DNA from: Streptomyces cathayae
GTDB taxonomy: Bacteria; Actinomycetota; Actinomycetes; Streptomycetales; Streptomycetaceae
Length of the DNA: 64,000 bases
Assembly: GCF_029760955.1 (NCBI RefSeq)
Contig: NZ_CP121682.1
Coordinates: forward strand, 4,774,001-4,838,000
Direction of reading: 5' to 3'
The position numbers were made by a program, and so were the translations under genes. The stretch's first letter is position 1; each line of letters opens with the position of its first letter. The notes below the pieces were generated by a model that was not told the origin of the DNA, did no database searches, and worked only from the letters and a program-made list of their open reading frames with translations. Shown piece after piece: positions 52,140 to 60,099 of this stretch.

Positions 52140-53300
52140 ATGTCAGGTCGTGCCCTGTTCTGCCAGCCCCGCCGCTTCCGCCGCGGATCCGCCCTGACGT
52201 TGGTGTTCGCGAGCGTGCTCGTGGCCGGCGCGGCCACCGGCAGCCTGCCCGCGACCGACCGGAAACCCGCAGCGCGCCCCACCCAGGCGGCCGCCCCCAC
52301 CGGACGCCACGCGGAGGTCGCCGAGGCGGCCGAGGAGGCCATGGCGGCCGGCACGTCCCCCGTGGAGGCCGCCGAGCGCGCCGTCAGCCGCAGTGGGGAC
52401 CGGTGGGGCGCCGTCTACTCCCCGGGCGAGTACGAGGAGTTCGAGGACGCCCTCGACGGCCGGTACACCGGTGTCGGCCTGTGGGCCCGGGAACGGTCCG
52501 GCCGGATCGAGGTGACCGGGGTGGGCAGCGGCACCCCCGCGGCCGAGGCCGGTATCCGCGCGGGCGACCGGCTGCGCAGCGTCGACGGCGAGCGGGTCGA
52601 CGGGCGGCCCGTCACCGAGGTCGTCTCCTTACTGCGGGGTGGCGACGCGGCCGAGTCCGCCGGCACCACCGTCCGCCTCGGCCTGGAGCGCGGCACGCGC
52701 ACCTGGAGCGAGACCCTGCGCCGGACCCGGCTCTCCCGCGACACCGTCACCGTCGACGAACTCCCCGGCCGGATCACCGTCATCAAGGTCGGCGCCTTCA
52801 CCAAGGGCTCCGGCGACCAGGTACGGACCGTCGTCGAGGAGGCACCGGCCGACGCCGGCCTCGTCCTCGACCTGCGCGGCAACTCCGGCGGCCTGGTCAC
52901 CGAGGCCGTCACCGCGGCCTCCGCCTTCCTCGACGGCGGCCTGGTCGCCACGTACGACGTCGAGGGCGAGCAGCGCGCCCTGCACGCCGAGCCCGGCGGC
53001 GACACCGGCAGACCCCTGGTCGTGCTCGTCGACGGCGGGACGATGAGCGCGGCCGAACTGCTCACCGGCGCCCTCCAGGACCGGGGCCGGGCGGTCGTGG
53101 TGGGCGCCCGCACCTTCGGCAAGGGCTCCGTGCAGATGCCCGGCCGGCTGCCCGACGGCTCGGTCGCCGAACTGACCGTCGGCCACTACCGCACCCCGTC
53201 CGGCCGGGGGGTCGACGGGCACGGCATCACCCCCGACCTGGAGGCCGAGACGCAGGCGCTCCGGCGGGCGGGAACGGTCCTCGCCGGGCTCGGCCGGTAG
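52140..53300 (+). CDS. Secreted PDZ/S41 carboxy-terminal processing protease
   Basis: A 386-residue CtpA-type serine protease. A signal peptide or anchor lies at about 15-36 (SALTLVFASVLVAGAA), the PDZ domain at about 105-190, and the catalytic part contains VLDLRGNSGG, GTMSAAELL with nucleophile Ser303 and ARTFGKGSVQ with Lys328, a Ser/Lys dyad. It should cut exported proteins outside the membrane. Leu164 is a TTA codon (52629-52631), the rare codon that needs the bldA tRNA. The ATG has no ribosome site; a TAGACT box at 52127-52132 is 7 bases upstream, so it may be leaderless. The place after ftsX suggests a wall-related role. Confidence 0.9.
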   Translation: MSGRALFCQPRRFRRGSALTLVFASVLVAGAATGSLPATDRKPAARPTQAAAPTGRHAEVAEAAEEAMAAGTSPVEAAERAVSRSGDRWGAVYSPGEYEEFEDALDGRYTGVGLWARERSGRIEVTGVGSGTPAAEAGIRAGDRLRSVDGERVDGRPVTEVVSLLRGGDAAESAGTTVRLGLERGTRTWSETLRRTRLSRDTVTVDELPGRITVIKVGAFTKGSGDQVRTVVEEAPADAGLVLDLRGNSGGLVTEAVTAASAFLDGGLVATYDVEGEQRALHAEPGGDTGRPLVVLVDGGTMSAAELLTGALQDRGRAVVVGARTFGKGSVQMPGRLPDGSVAELTVGHYRTPSGRGVDGHGITPDLEAETQALRRAGTVLAGLGR

Positions 53301-53357
53301 CCGCGCGGGAAACGGCTTTCCACAAACCTGCTCCGTAGTGCGAAAATGGGCCGCACT

Positions 53358-53837
53358 ATGGCTAAGGAAAAAGGGCGCAAGCTGATCGCGCAGAACAAGA
53401 AGGCGCGGCACGACTACCTCATCATCGACACCTACGAGGCCGGTCTGGTCCTCACCGGGACCGAGGTGAAGTCGCTGCGTCAGGGCAGGGCCTCGCTGGT
53501 GGACGGCTTCGTCCAGCTCGACGGCAACGAGGCGTGGCTGCACAACGTGCACGTCCCCGAGTACAGCCAGGGCACCTGGACCAACCACAGCGCGCGGCGC
53601 AAGCGCAAGCTGCTGCTGCACCGCGCGGAGATCGACAAGCTGGAGTCCAAGTCCCAGGAGACGGGACACACCATCGTGCCGCTCGCCCTGTACTTCAAGG
53701 ACGGCCGCGCGAAGGTGGAGATCGCGCTGGCGAAGGGCAAGAAGGAGTACGACAAGCGTCAGACGCTCCGCGAGAAGCAGGACCGCCGCGAGACCGACCG
53801 GGCGATCTCGGCGGTCCGCCGCAAGCAGCGGGCGTAG
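53358..53837 (+). CDS. smpB: tmRNA-binding protein SmpB
   Basis: A 159-residue protein that brings tmRNA to stalled ribosomes. Typical blocks are [46 protein letters not shown], and the basic C-terminal tail [18 protein letters not shown] that reaches the decoding site. I take the ATG at 53358 (MAKEKGRK), the usual family start; an in-frame ATG at 53346 would add four residues. The tmRNA gene lies 150 bases downstream, the conserved pairing. Confidence 0.96.
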   Translation: MAKEKGRKLIAQNKKARHDYLIIDTYEAGLVLTGTEVKSLRQGRASLVDGFVQLDGNEAWLHNVHVPEYSQGTWTNHSARRKRKLLLHRAEIDKLESKSQETGHTIVPLALYFKDGRAKVEIALAKGKKEYDKRQTLREKQDRRETDRAISAVRRKQRA

Positions 53838-53840
53838 CCC

Positions 53841-53861
53841 GCCCGTCCACGGCGGACGGGC
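53841..53861 (+). terminator. Hairpin between smpB and ssrA
   Basis: GCCCGTCC (53841-53848) pairs with GGACGGGC (53854-53861) around a 5-base loop, directly after the smpB stop. A TACGAT box at 53937-53942 then offers a separate promoter for ssrA, so the two are probably separately transcribed. Confidence 0.6.
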
Positions 53862-53987
53862 GTGGGCGAGGAGGGCTCCGGACCCGTCCGGACCCGTCGC
53901 ACGGGAATACGCTGGCACCGACCCGCGTTGGTCACGTACGATGGCGACAGCACCCCACAGCGGGTGCGCACCTTGAGAAAAAAACAT

Positions 53988-54386
53988 GGGGATGATCGGT
54001 TTCGACAGCGGCTGTCGAAGCAGGGGAAGCGTGTCGAGGAAGCGGCCATGATCTCGTAAACCACAGGCCGAAAAAATAATCGCCAATTCCAAGCGATCCA
54101 TCTCCCAGGGCGAGCTCGCCCTCGCTGCCTGATCTCAGGTAGCGAGCAGCAGCTCTCCTACTAGAGGGAGTGTCAGCCCGGGGGTGTTCCCGACCCGGAT
54201 CCTGGCATCATTCAGGGGACTAAACCTTGATCCCGGTCACGGGGTGAAGAGGGAAATCAAACAGTGACTGAGCCCGTCGGAGACTTGTCCGCGTGATCTC
54301 CGGGGCTGAGAAAAGCACAGCGGACTGCACACGGAGAAGCCCTGATTCCGCACCGTTGGACGCGGGTTCGATTCCCGCCATCTCCA
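53988..54386 (+). ncRNA. ssrA: Transfer-messenger RNA (tmRNA)
   Basis: About 399 bases. The 5' end GGGGATGATCGG pairs with the 3' end CATCTCCA to form the acceptor stem, and the T-arm GGGTTCGATTCCC lies just before it, as in alanyl-type tmRNA. The mRNA-like part resumes at GCC 54082 and ends at TGA 54130-54132, encoding the tag ANSKRSISQGELALAA, whose ALAA end is the proteolysis signal. Several pseudoknot-forming stems follow. The 3' CCA is not fully encoded (CAA follows the discriminator), so it must be added. The transcript probably starts ~40 bases earlier and is trimmed. Confidence 0.95.
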
Positions 54387-54401
54387 CAATTCCCATGTGG
54401 G

Positions 54402-54435
54402 CACAGGCCCCGTCGCAGCAGCGGCGGGGCCTGTG
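54402..54435 (+). terminator. Terminator of ssrA
   Basis: CACAGGCCCCG (54402-54412) pairs with CGGGGCCTGTG (54425-54435), an 11-base perfect stem with a 12-base loop, 15 bases after the mature tmRNA end. Confidence 0.82.
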
Positions 54436-54492
54436 TCGTGCGCGGCCGACCTTTCCATGGCCCGGTCCCTTCGCCGTCGCAGTGCGGCCGCG

Positions 54493-55638
54493 TCAGCCCA
54501 GCGGCAGAAGCGCCGCCACCGAGAACTCCTGGTCCTTCGGCCCGGCCTGCAGGGTGCCGCCCAGTGCGACGGCCCGGCCCCTGAGCCCGGCCAGGCCCGT
54601 GCCGCGGCGCCGTCCGCCCGCCGAGGGGAGGGGCGGCGCCGGGTCGGCGGCGACGCCGTCGTTGCGGACGGTCAGCCGGATGCCGTCGGCCCCGGTCCGC
54701 AGTTCGATCTCGCAGATCCGGGCACGGCTGTGCTCCAGCACATTGCCCACCGCCTCGTGCAGCACCGACCGCAGACAGTCCGCCACCGCGCCGCCCGGCT
54801 CGACGAGCGGGGGCAGGGAGGTGCGTACCGCTATCCCGGCGGCGGTGAGCAGCCGCTGGGCGTGGGCGAACTCGTCGGCCAGCGAGAAGGCCGCCTCGGG
54901 GCCGCTGATACGCCGCACGTCCTCATGCGTCCGCCGGGCGAGCTCCACCATTTCCGTGAGCGCCGCCCGGGCGGACCCTTCGGGAGCGTCCGCCCGCAGG
55001 GCGCTCTCCCCCCGCAGCGCGATGACCACCAGCGACGTGCCCACCAGGTCGTGCAGATCCTGCCGCATCCGGGCCCGGGTGCGCTGCTCGGCGAGCAGGG
55101 CCGTCTGCTCCCTGCTGCCGTGCAGCCGGGCGGCGAGCCGGGCGAGGTGGGCGACCGCGAAGACCGTGCTCGCCGTGATCGCCGTGCTCAGCAGAACGCT
55201 CAGCGAACCCCGGTCGGTGACGACCACGCCCGTGTGGATCAGTAACGGCCCGCTGGCGCCGACCAGCAGGGCGACCGGGAGAGAAGTGGTGGGCGGCAGC
55301 GTGAGCAGCACGGCGCCGGCCAGGAAACCGAGCAGGGACAGCCACCGGTAGTGGAAGAGCACCAGCGGCAGGTAGGTGAGCACGGCCTGCACCAGCAGCA
55401 GGGCCCACCTCCAGCGGTGCGGCAGCCGGTAGGGCGGCGGGGCGTACTGTCCGAGCAGGACGGCGGGCATCAGCACCAGCACGGTGAGCCCGGTCGCCAC
55501 CGTGCGTCTGCCGATCGACGACGAGGCGACGTCCAGCGCCGTCAGCGCGAGCGATCCGACCACCAGCACGGTCAGTGTGCCGAAGGCGACCCGAGCCCCC
55601 GGCGGAGCCGCCCGGCTCCGCCCTGCCCCGCTCCGCAT
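54493..55638 (-). CDS. NarL-type sensor histidine kinase
   Basis: A 381-residue kinase with five or six N-terminal membrane helices (about 17-160) and almost no external domain, so it may sense within the membrane. The HisKA_3 motif RMRQDLHDLVGTSLVV places the phosphorylated His at 196. The ATPase domain is recognisable (LHEAVGNVLEHSRA; RNDGVAADP; GTGLAGLRGRAVALGG). The ATG at 55638 has a GGGGAGA site. The matching LuxR-type regulator is at 56468-57070 on the other strand, separated by ~830 bases of unrelated-looking DNA. Confidence 0.9.
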   Translation of the reverse strand: MRSGAGRSRAAPPGARVAFGTLTVLVVGSLALTALDVASSSIGRRTVATGLTVLVLMPAVLLGQYAPPPYRLPHRWRWALLLVQAVLTYLPLVLFHYRWLSLLGFLAGAVLLTLPPTTSLPVALLVGASGPLLIHTGVVVTDRGSLSVLLSTAITASTVFAVAHLARLAARLHGSREQTALLAEQRTRARMRQDLHDLVGTSLVVIALRGESALRADAPEGSARAALTEMVELARRTHEDVRRISGPEAAFSLADEFAHAQRLLTAAGIAVRTSLPPLVEPGGAVADCLRSVLHEAVGNVLEHSRARICEIELRTGADGIRLTVRNDGVAADPAPPLPSAGGRRRGTGLAGLRGRAVALGGTLQAGPKDQEFSVAALLPLG

Positions 55639-55775
55639 CGTCTCCCCGCCCCTGCCCTGACAGCCCCGCTCGCGGGTGGCCCCACCTGGTGGCCCGGGGA
55701 GGCCGGGGAGCGGTGATGATCTTGGTCCTTATGATTCTCACATGGTCGCCACAGGGGGGTGGAGGGGTCGGCGCC

Positions 55776-55995
55776 GTGGACATCCCCTCCGCGAAGGTCG
55801 CGGCCCGGCTGAGCGGCCAGCGGGTCGAGGCGCTGTCCGAGGGGACCGACATCGACGTCGAACTCGGTGAGACGGGCGACGTGGTGGAGGCCGAGGTGCG
55901 CCCTGAGGGGTCGCGGTCGACGAAGCGGGCCGGAGTTCGGTCTGCAGAAAGTGCACACGAAAGCCCGGTTGCCGGTGACCTCGCAAGCAGACATG
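55776..55995 (+). pseudogene. Fragment resembling part of an RHS/wall-associated polymorphic toxin
   Basis: A frame starting GTG 55776 reads VDIPSAKVAARLSGQRVEAL and continues SEGTDIDVELGETGDVVEAE before turning into composition without recognisable features. The ARLSGxRVEALSE pattern reminds me of the N-terminal region of Streptomyces wall-associated/RHS-type polymorphic toxin proteins, which there continues as RTETSTTW. Here it diverges after SE. It has no signal peptide or ribosome site of its own and runs in frame into the small ORF at 56004. I read it as a relic; it could also be chance or the start of a 139-residue protein. The rest of the 365-base gap after the kinase start shows no other gene. 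Confidence 0.3.
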
Positions 55996-56003
55996 GAAGG
56001 TTC

Positions 56004-56195
56004 ATGCACAAGTACAGGCTGACATTCTTCCTCTTTTTTGTTCCCTTTATGGCGACAAGCGGGATCGACAGACTCGGACGGAACGGCTGGGCGCCGATTT
56101 TCGGCGCGCTCGAGATCGCCCTGGCTGTCGCTGTATCCGTGGGTGCAGGCAAGGAGATGTGGGATGCCCGTAGGAAGCGGTTGGTGGGCGAATGA
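56004..56195 (+). CDS. Small two-helix membrane protein, first of a coupled pair
   Basis: A 63-residue protein: a hydrophobic N-terminal helix (LTFFLFFVPFMA), a short polar turn (IDRLGRNG) and a second helix (IFGALEIALAVAVSVGAG) ending in a charged tail. The ATG at 56004 has GGAAGG 4 bases upstream, a convincing ribosome site. The DNA is noticeably lower in GC than its neighbours (a run of T residues in TTCCTCTTTTTTG). It ends in an ATGA overlap with the next small gene. I do not recognise a family. Size, membrane nature and setting next to a toxin-like relic would suit an immunity protein, but this is conjecture. Confidence 0.55.
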   Translation: MHKYRLTFFLFFVPFMATSGIDRLGRNGWAPIFGALEIALAVAVSVGAGKEMWDARRKRLVGE

Positions 56196-56377
56196 GTGAA
56201 ATGAGAAAAAAATCGGTCACGTTCGCCGTCATGGGCTGTGTTGCCTTCCTGATGGGGATCGTGGGCTGGGCCGTGTGGGGCAGGTTCCAAGCCATGGGCT
56301 CGTTCATGTCCTCGGCGGTTATCTTTGCCGGGGCATGGCTGTTCGAACGGTTCTCCGAGTCGCCGCGGGACACCTAG
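56192..56377 (+). CDS. Small two-helix membrane protein, second of a coupled pair
   Basis: A 61-residue protein with two hydrophobic stretches (VTFAVMGCVAFLMGIVGWAVWG and FMSSAVIFAGAWLF) and a charged C-terminus. It starts at ATG 56192, overlapping the previous stop by 4 bases, so it depends on translation of that gene. The start has an A-rich stretch (GAGAAAAAAATCGG) unusual for this genome. It is similar in size and topology to its partner but not clearly homologous. The function is unknown. Confidence 0.55.
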   Translation: MSEMRKKSVTFAVMGCVAFLMGIVGWAVWGRFQAMGSFMSSAVIFAGAWLFERFSESPRDT

Positions 56378-56467
56378 CCTTCCGCCGCGGACGCAGGCAG
56401 CCGTCCGGCCTGTCGTCCGGCACACGGGACCGCGCCAGAAAAGATCTTGCAGAGGGATAATCGGCCG

Positions 56468-57070
56468 GTGATCGAAGTGCTGGTGGTCGAGGACCACGCC
56501 GTGGTGCGGTCCGGGCTGGTGACGCTGCTCTCGCGGGAGCTGGGGATCCGGATCACCGGCCAGGCCGGTGACGGTCCGGCCGCGCTGGCCGAGGCCGAGC
56601 GGCTGCGGCCCGACGTGGTGCTCCTCGACATCGACCTGCCCGTCATGGACGGCATCGCCGTCGCCGCCGCACTCACCGCGCAGGTGCCGGGCTGCCGCAT
56701 CCTGATGCTCACCGCCCTGGACCGCCCCGGCCATCTGGGCCGGGCGCTCGCCGCGGGGGTCTCCGGCTACCTGCTGAAAAGCGCCACCCTCGCCGAGACC
56801 GCGGACGCGATCCGCCGTATCGCCGCAGGCGGCCGACTGGTCGATCCCCGTATGCGCGACCGACGGGCCGCCGAACTCACCCCCTTGACCGAGAGGGAGG
56901 CCGAAGTGCTGCGGCTGGCGGCGACCGGCGCCCACGCCCGTGAGATCGCCGCCGAACTCTTCCTGAGCGTGGGCACGGTGCGCAATCGGCTCTCGTCCGC
57001 CGTGGGCAAGCTCCACGCCCGCACCCTCGTCGACGCCCTTCGCATCGCCGAACGCCACGGCTGGGTGTGA
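56468..57070 (+). CDS. LuxR/NarL-type response regulator, likely partner of the 54493-55638 kinase
   Basis: A 200-residue regulator. The receiver domain has VEDHAVVRSGLVTLL, phospho-acceptor Asp54 in VVLLDIDLPVMDG and GYLLKSATL. The C-terminal LuxR helix-turn-helix is LTEREAEVLRLAATGAHAREIAAEL. The GTG at 56468 follows a near-consensus GATAAT -10 box (56456-56461) by 6 bases and has no ribosome site at proper distance, so it is probably leaderless. A TTG at 56447 is the alternative. Pairing with the NarL-type kinase on the opposite strand is inferred from type and closeness. Confidence 0.88.
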   Translation: MIEVLVVEDHAVVRSGLVTLLSRELGIRITGQAGDGPAALAEAERLRPDVVLLDIDLPVMDGIAVAAALTAQVPGCRILMLTALDRPGHLGRALAAGVSGYLLKSATLAETADAIRRIAAGGRLVDPRMRDRRAAELTPLTEREAEVLRLAATGAHAREIAAELFLSVGTVRNRLSSAVGKLHARTLVDALRIAERHGWV

Positions 57071-57218
57071 CCGGCAACACCCCTGTCCGGGTGCACTCGT
57101 GAAGATCTCACTCCTCAGGGCACGGGTCGCGTGATCGGATCCATGTCGACCGACGCACGCCTGCCGCCGCTCACGAGGCGCGGCGCGGCGGGTGTGTGCG
57201 GGAGACGGGGAGTGCTCG

Positions 57219-57482
57219 GTGGCGATGGTGGGGTGGTGGGCCGCGGTGCGGCGGGTGAGGGTGGAGACGGCCGCGGTGTACGCCATGGCCGTGCTGGTGT
57301 ACGGCTCGGCGGTGGTGGGCGTGGTGTTCGGCGGGCCGTGGACGATCGTGTGGTTCCTGCCCGCCCTGCTGGGCTCGCTGGTGGCGATCTGGTGCGTACG
57401 GTATGCGGCCCGATGGGAGGTGTCGGCGGCGGCGCGTGCGGCGGCGCGTGCGGCGGCGGAGGAGGAAGAGCCGCGGCACTGA
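57219..57482 (+). CDS. Small two-helix membrane protein
   Basis: An 87-residue protein with two hydrophobic helices (VYAMAVLVYGSAVVGVVFGG and VWFLPALLGSLVAIWCV) and an Ala/Glu-rich charged tail (AARAAARAAAEEEE). The GTG at 57219 has GGGGAG at a 6-base spacing. It ends two bases from the convergent LacI gene. I do not recognise a family. The function is unknown. Confidence 0.55.
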   Translation: MAMVGWWAAVRRVRVETAAVYAMAVLVYGSAVVGVVFGGPWTIVWFLPALLGSLVAIWCVRYAARWEVSAAARAAARAAAEEEEPRH

Positions 57483-57484
57483 CG

Positions 57485-58507
57485 TCACCGTTCCGTTCGT
57501 GCCTCCGCGCGCGGTGCGGTGCTGGCGCGTTCCGTCAGGCGGGGCGGGAGCAGGGTGGCCTCCGGCACCGGGGCGCCGGACAGTTTCCGTAGCAGCAGGT
57601 GCACCGCGCGGGTGCCCAGTTCGGTGGAGGGCACGGCGACCGAGGTGGCCGGGACCCGGGCCGAGGCGGCCACGGGTGCCGGGCAGACGGCGACCAGGGA
57701 GAGGTCCTCGGGGGTCCGCAGGCCGAGCTGCTCGAAGGCGTCGATCAGCGGGTCGAGCAACGGCTCGTTGTGCACCACCAGCCCGGTCAGCGAAGGCTGC
57801 TCGCGCAGCAGCCGCTCGGCGATCGCGCGGGCCGCCTCCCGGCCCGCCTCGCACGGGTACACGGCGGAGGCGAGCCGGTGCCGGTCGGCGGCGGCCGTGA
57901 ACCCCTGCACGAGCCGGCGCGCGAACGCCGTCCGCCGGACGTACACCTCCGGCGGCGAGCCGACCAGCGCCACCGTCCGGTGCCCCAGCCGCGCCAGATG
58001 CTCCACGCACAGCTCGCCCGCCGCACCGAAGTCCAGATCGACGCAGGTCAGCCCGTCCGGCTCGGCCGGGACGCCGATCAGCACGGACGGCAGGGGCAGC
58101 GAGCGCAGCAACGGCAGGCGGGGGTCCTGGAGTTGTACGTCCATCACGACCAGCGCGTCCGCCGCCCCCGTCTCCGCGACCCGCTCGATCCCCTCCTCGC
58201 CCTCCTCCTGGGTGAGCAGCAGCACATCGTGGTCGTGGGCGCGGGCGGCGGTGACCACCGACACCGCGAACTGCGTCACCACCGGTACGTGGACGCCGGA
58301 GCGCACCGGCACCGCCAGCGCCAGGACCCGGGAGCCGCCCCGGGCGGTGCCACGGGCACGGGCGGGCGCCCGGTAGCCCAGTTCACGGACGGCGGCCCGG
58401 ACGCGGCGCCGGGTCTCGTCGGAGATCGGCCGCTTGCCGCTGAGCGCGTAGGAGACCGTGCTGGGGGAGACCCCGGCGCGCCGGGCCACATCCGTGATCT
58501 TCACCAT
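57485..58507 (-). CDS. LacI-family sugar-responsive regulator
   Basis: A 340-residue repressor. The N-terminal helix-turn-helix and hinge are textbook: MVKITDVARRAGVSPSTVSY and ALSGKRPISDETRRRVRAA. A sugar-binding periplasmic-protein-like domain follows, with GLVVHNEPLLDPLIDAFEQLG and the C-terminal AVHLLLRKLSGAPVPEATLLPP. A perfect 16-base palindrome at 58597-58612, 90 bases upstream, is a likely autoregulatory operator. The effector sugar is not predictable. The MFS gene lies just upstream on the same strand. Confidence 0.93.
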   Translation of the reverse strand: MVKITDVARRAGVSPSTVSYALSGKRPISDETRRRVRAAVRELGYRAPARARGTARGGSRVLALAVPVRSGVHVPVVTQFAVSVVTAARAHDHDVLLLTQEEGEEGIERVAETGAADALVVMDVQLQDPRLPLLRSLPLPSVLIGVPAEPDGLTCVDLDFGAAGELCVEHLARLGHRTVALVGSPPEVYVRRTAFARRLVQGFTAAADRHRLASAVYPCEAGREAARAIAERLLREQPSLTGLVVHNEPLLDPLIDAFEQLGLRTPEDLSLVAVCPAPVAASARVPATSVAVPSTELGTRAVHLLLRKLSGAPVPEATLLPPRLTERASTAPRAEARTER

Positions 58508-58596
58508 CGGGGGTCCTCCACTGACACGGTTCGCGGGGGGAGAGAACGGGAGGGGGAACGGAGGGGGGAATGGAGGGGTGGGAGAGGGAAAAGAGT

Positions 58597-58612
58597 GTCG
58601 AAGCGCTTCGAC
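58597..58612. promoter_or_regulatory. LacI-type operator palindrome
   Basis: GTCGAAGCGCTTCGAC is a perfect 16-base palindrome with the central CG typical of LacI-family operators. It lies between the MFS stop and the LacI start, where the lacI promoter should be. A looser copy of the half sites (TTCGACGGAGCGGTTCGAC) occurs near 58664 in the 3' end of the MFS gene. Confidence 0.7.
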
Positions 58613-58642
58613 GGGTGAAGGTATGTGCGGGCCCGGGGGCCG

Positions 58643-60016
58643 TCAATGGGCCGGACGGGATTCGACGGAGCGGTTCGACGGCCCGAACGGCGAGCGGGGG
58701 CCCAGCGGTCCGAACAGGGCCAGCGCCGTCAGCAGGGCCGTCCCGGCCGCCGCCACCGGAACCCCGTACCCGGCCGCCGCCGAGGCGTGTTCCACGAGCC
58801 AGCCGCCGGCCGCGCTGCCGCAGGCGATCCCGCCGAGCAGGCCGGTCACCGCGAGCGTCATGCCCTCGTTCAGCCGGCCCTCGGGGGTGCAGCGCTGGAC
58901 CAGTGTCATCGTCGTGACCATCGTCGGCGCCGTGGCCATCCCGGCCAGCAGCAGCGCCCCCGCCAGCAGCGGGAGCGAGCCGGTGAGGGCCGCCGCGAGC
59001 AGCGGCAGCACCATCAGCGCGGTCATCGCGGCCAGGCACAGGGGCAGCCGGGACCAGGCGGACCCCGCCGGACGCACCGCCCCGTAGGCGAGGCCCGCCG
59101 CGCAGGAGCCGGCCGCCTGGAGGGCCAGCACCGCGCCGGCCGCCGGGCGGTGCCCCTGCGCGTCCGCGAACGCGATCGTGACGACCTCCATCGAGCCGAA
59201 CACCGCACCGGTCGCCAGGCAGACGACGAGCAGCGGACGCATCCCGGGAGCCCGGAAGGGAGCCCGGCCCGTGGCGCGCCGTTCGGCCGGCGGCTCGGTG
59301 GAGCGCTGGGCGACGAACAGCGTCACGCCCGTCAGCAGCAGCACCGCGCCCACCAGCGTGCCCGCCTCCGGGAAGAGCGCCGAGCAGAGGAAGGCCGCGA
59401 GCACCGGGCCGAGCATGAAACACAGCTCGTCCGCGGCCTGTTCGAAGGAGTTCGCGGTGTGCAGCCCTTCGGCGGCGTCGGCACGGCCCGTCAGCAGGTG
59501 GGCCCAGCGGGCCCGGGACATCCCGCCGGTGTTGGGCGTCGTGGCGGTGGCGGCGTAGGCGGCGAACAGGGTCCAGTCGGGGGCGCCGTGGCGCACGCAG
59601 AGCAGCAGCGCGAGGGAGCCGAGCACGGCGGACACCGTCGCGGGCAGGGCGACGCGGGCCTGCCCGTACCGGTCGACCAGCCGTGCCGTCCACGGGGCGA
59701 TCACCGCGGTCGCCGCCAGACCGGTCGCGACGACGGCACCGGCCAGGGCGTACGACCCCCGGGTCCCGGCGATCATCATGACCGCGCTCACGCTGAACAT
59801 GCCCATCGGCAGCCGGGCGACGAGGTTCCAGACGGTGAACGCGCGGGCGCCGGGCAGCGCGAACAGACGGCGGTACGGGCCGCATTCCCGGTCCTTCGGC
59901 TTCTTCGGCCGCCCGCGCGGCGCGAAGTCGACGGCGACCAGGGTGTCGGCCGTGACGGTGAACAACGGGGCGTCCCGGGAGGCCGCACGGCGGCCGCGGA
60001 AGGTCGGCTGAGGCAT
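58643..60016 (-). CDS. MFS transporter
   Basis: A 457-residue major facilitator protein with about 12 hydrophobic segments. The loop after TM2 has the family motif-A-like ARLVDRYGQARV. The first ~60 residues are a hydrophilic N-terminus. No substrate signature is seen; the broad type is drug or small-molecule efflux. It is divergent from a LysR gene across 83 bases, a classic regulator-target arrangement. The start ATG at 60016 is chosen over a GTG 63 bases upstream, which would lie in the promoter area. Confidence 0.88.
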   Translation of the reverse strand: MPQPTFRGRRAASRDAPLFTVTADTLVAVDFAPRGRPKKPKDRECGPYRRLFALPGARAFTVWNLVARLPMGMFSVSAVMMIAGTRGSYALAGAVVATGLAATAVIAPWTARLVDRYGQARVALPATVSAVLGSLALLLCVRHGAPDWTLFAAYAATATTPNTGGMSRARWAHLLTGRADAAEGLHTANSFEQAADELCFMLGPVLAAFLCSALFPEAGTLVGAVLLLTGVTLFVAQRSTEPPAERRATGRAPFRAPGMRPLLVVCLATGAVFGSMEVVTIAFADAQGHRPAAGAVLALQAAGSCAAGLAYGAVRPAGSAWSRLPLCLAAMTALMVLPLLAAALTGSLPLLAGALLLAGMATAPTMVTTMTLVQRCTPEGRLNEGMTLAVTGLLGGIACGSAAGGWLVEHASAAAGYGVPVAAAGTALLTALALFGPLGPRSPFGPSNRSVESRPAH

Positions 60017-60099
60017 GACCCCACCGTCGCCCGCCCCCGCGGCACCGGTCCAACACCTGATCGGTACCGATTCACGCACCGGCGTTGTAAGTTCACCGG

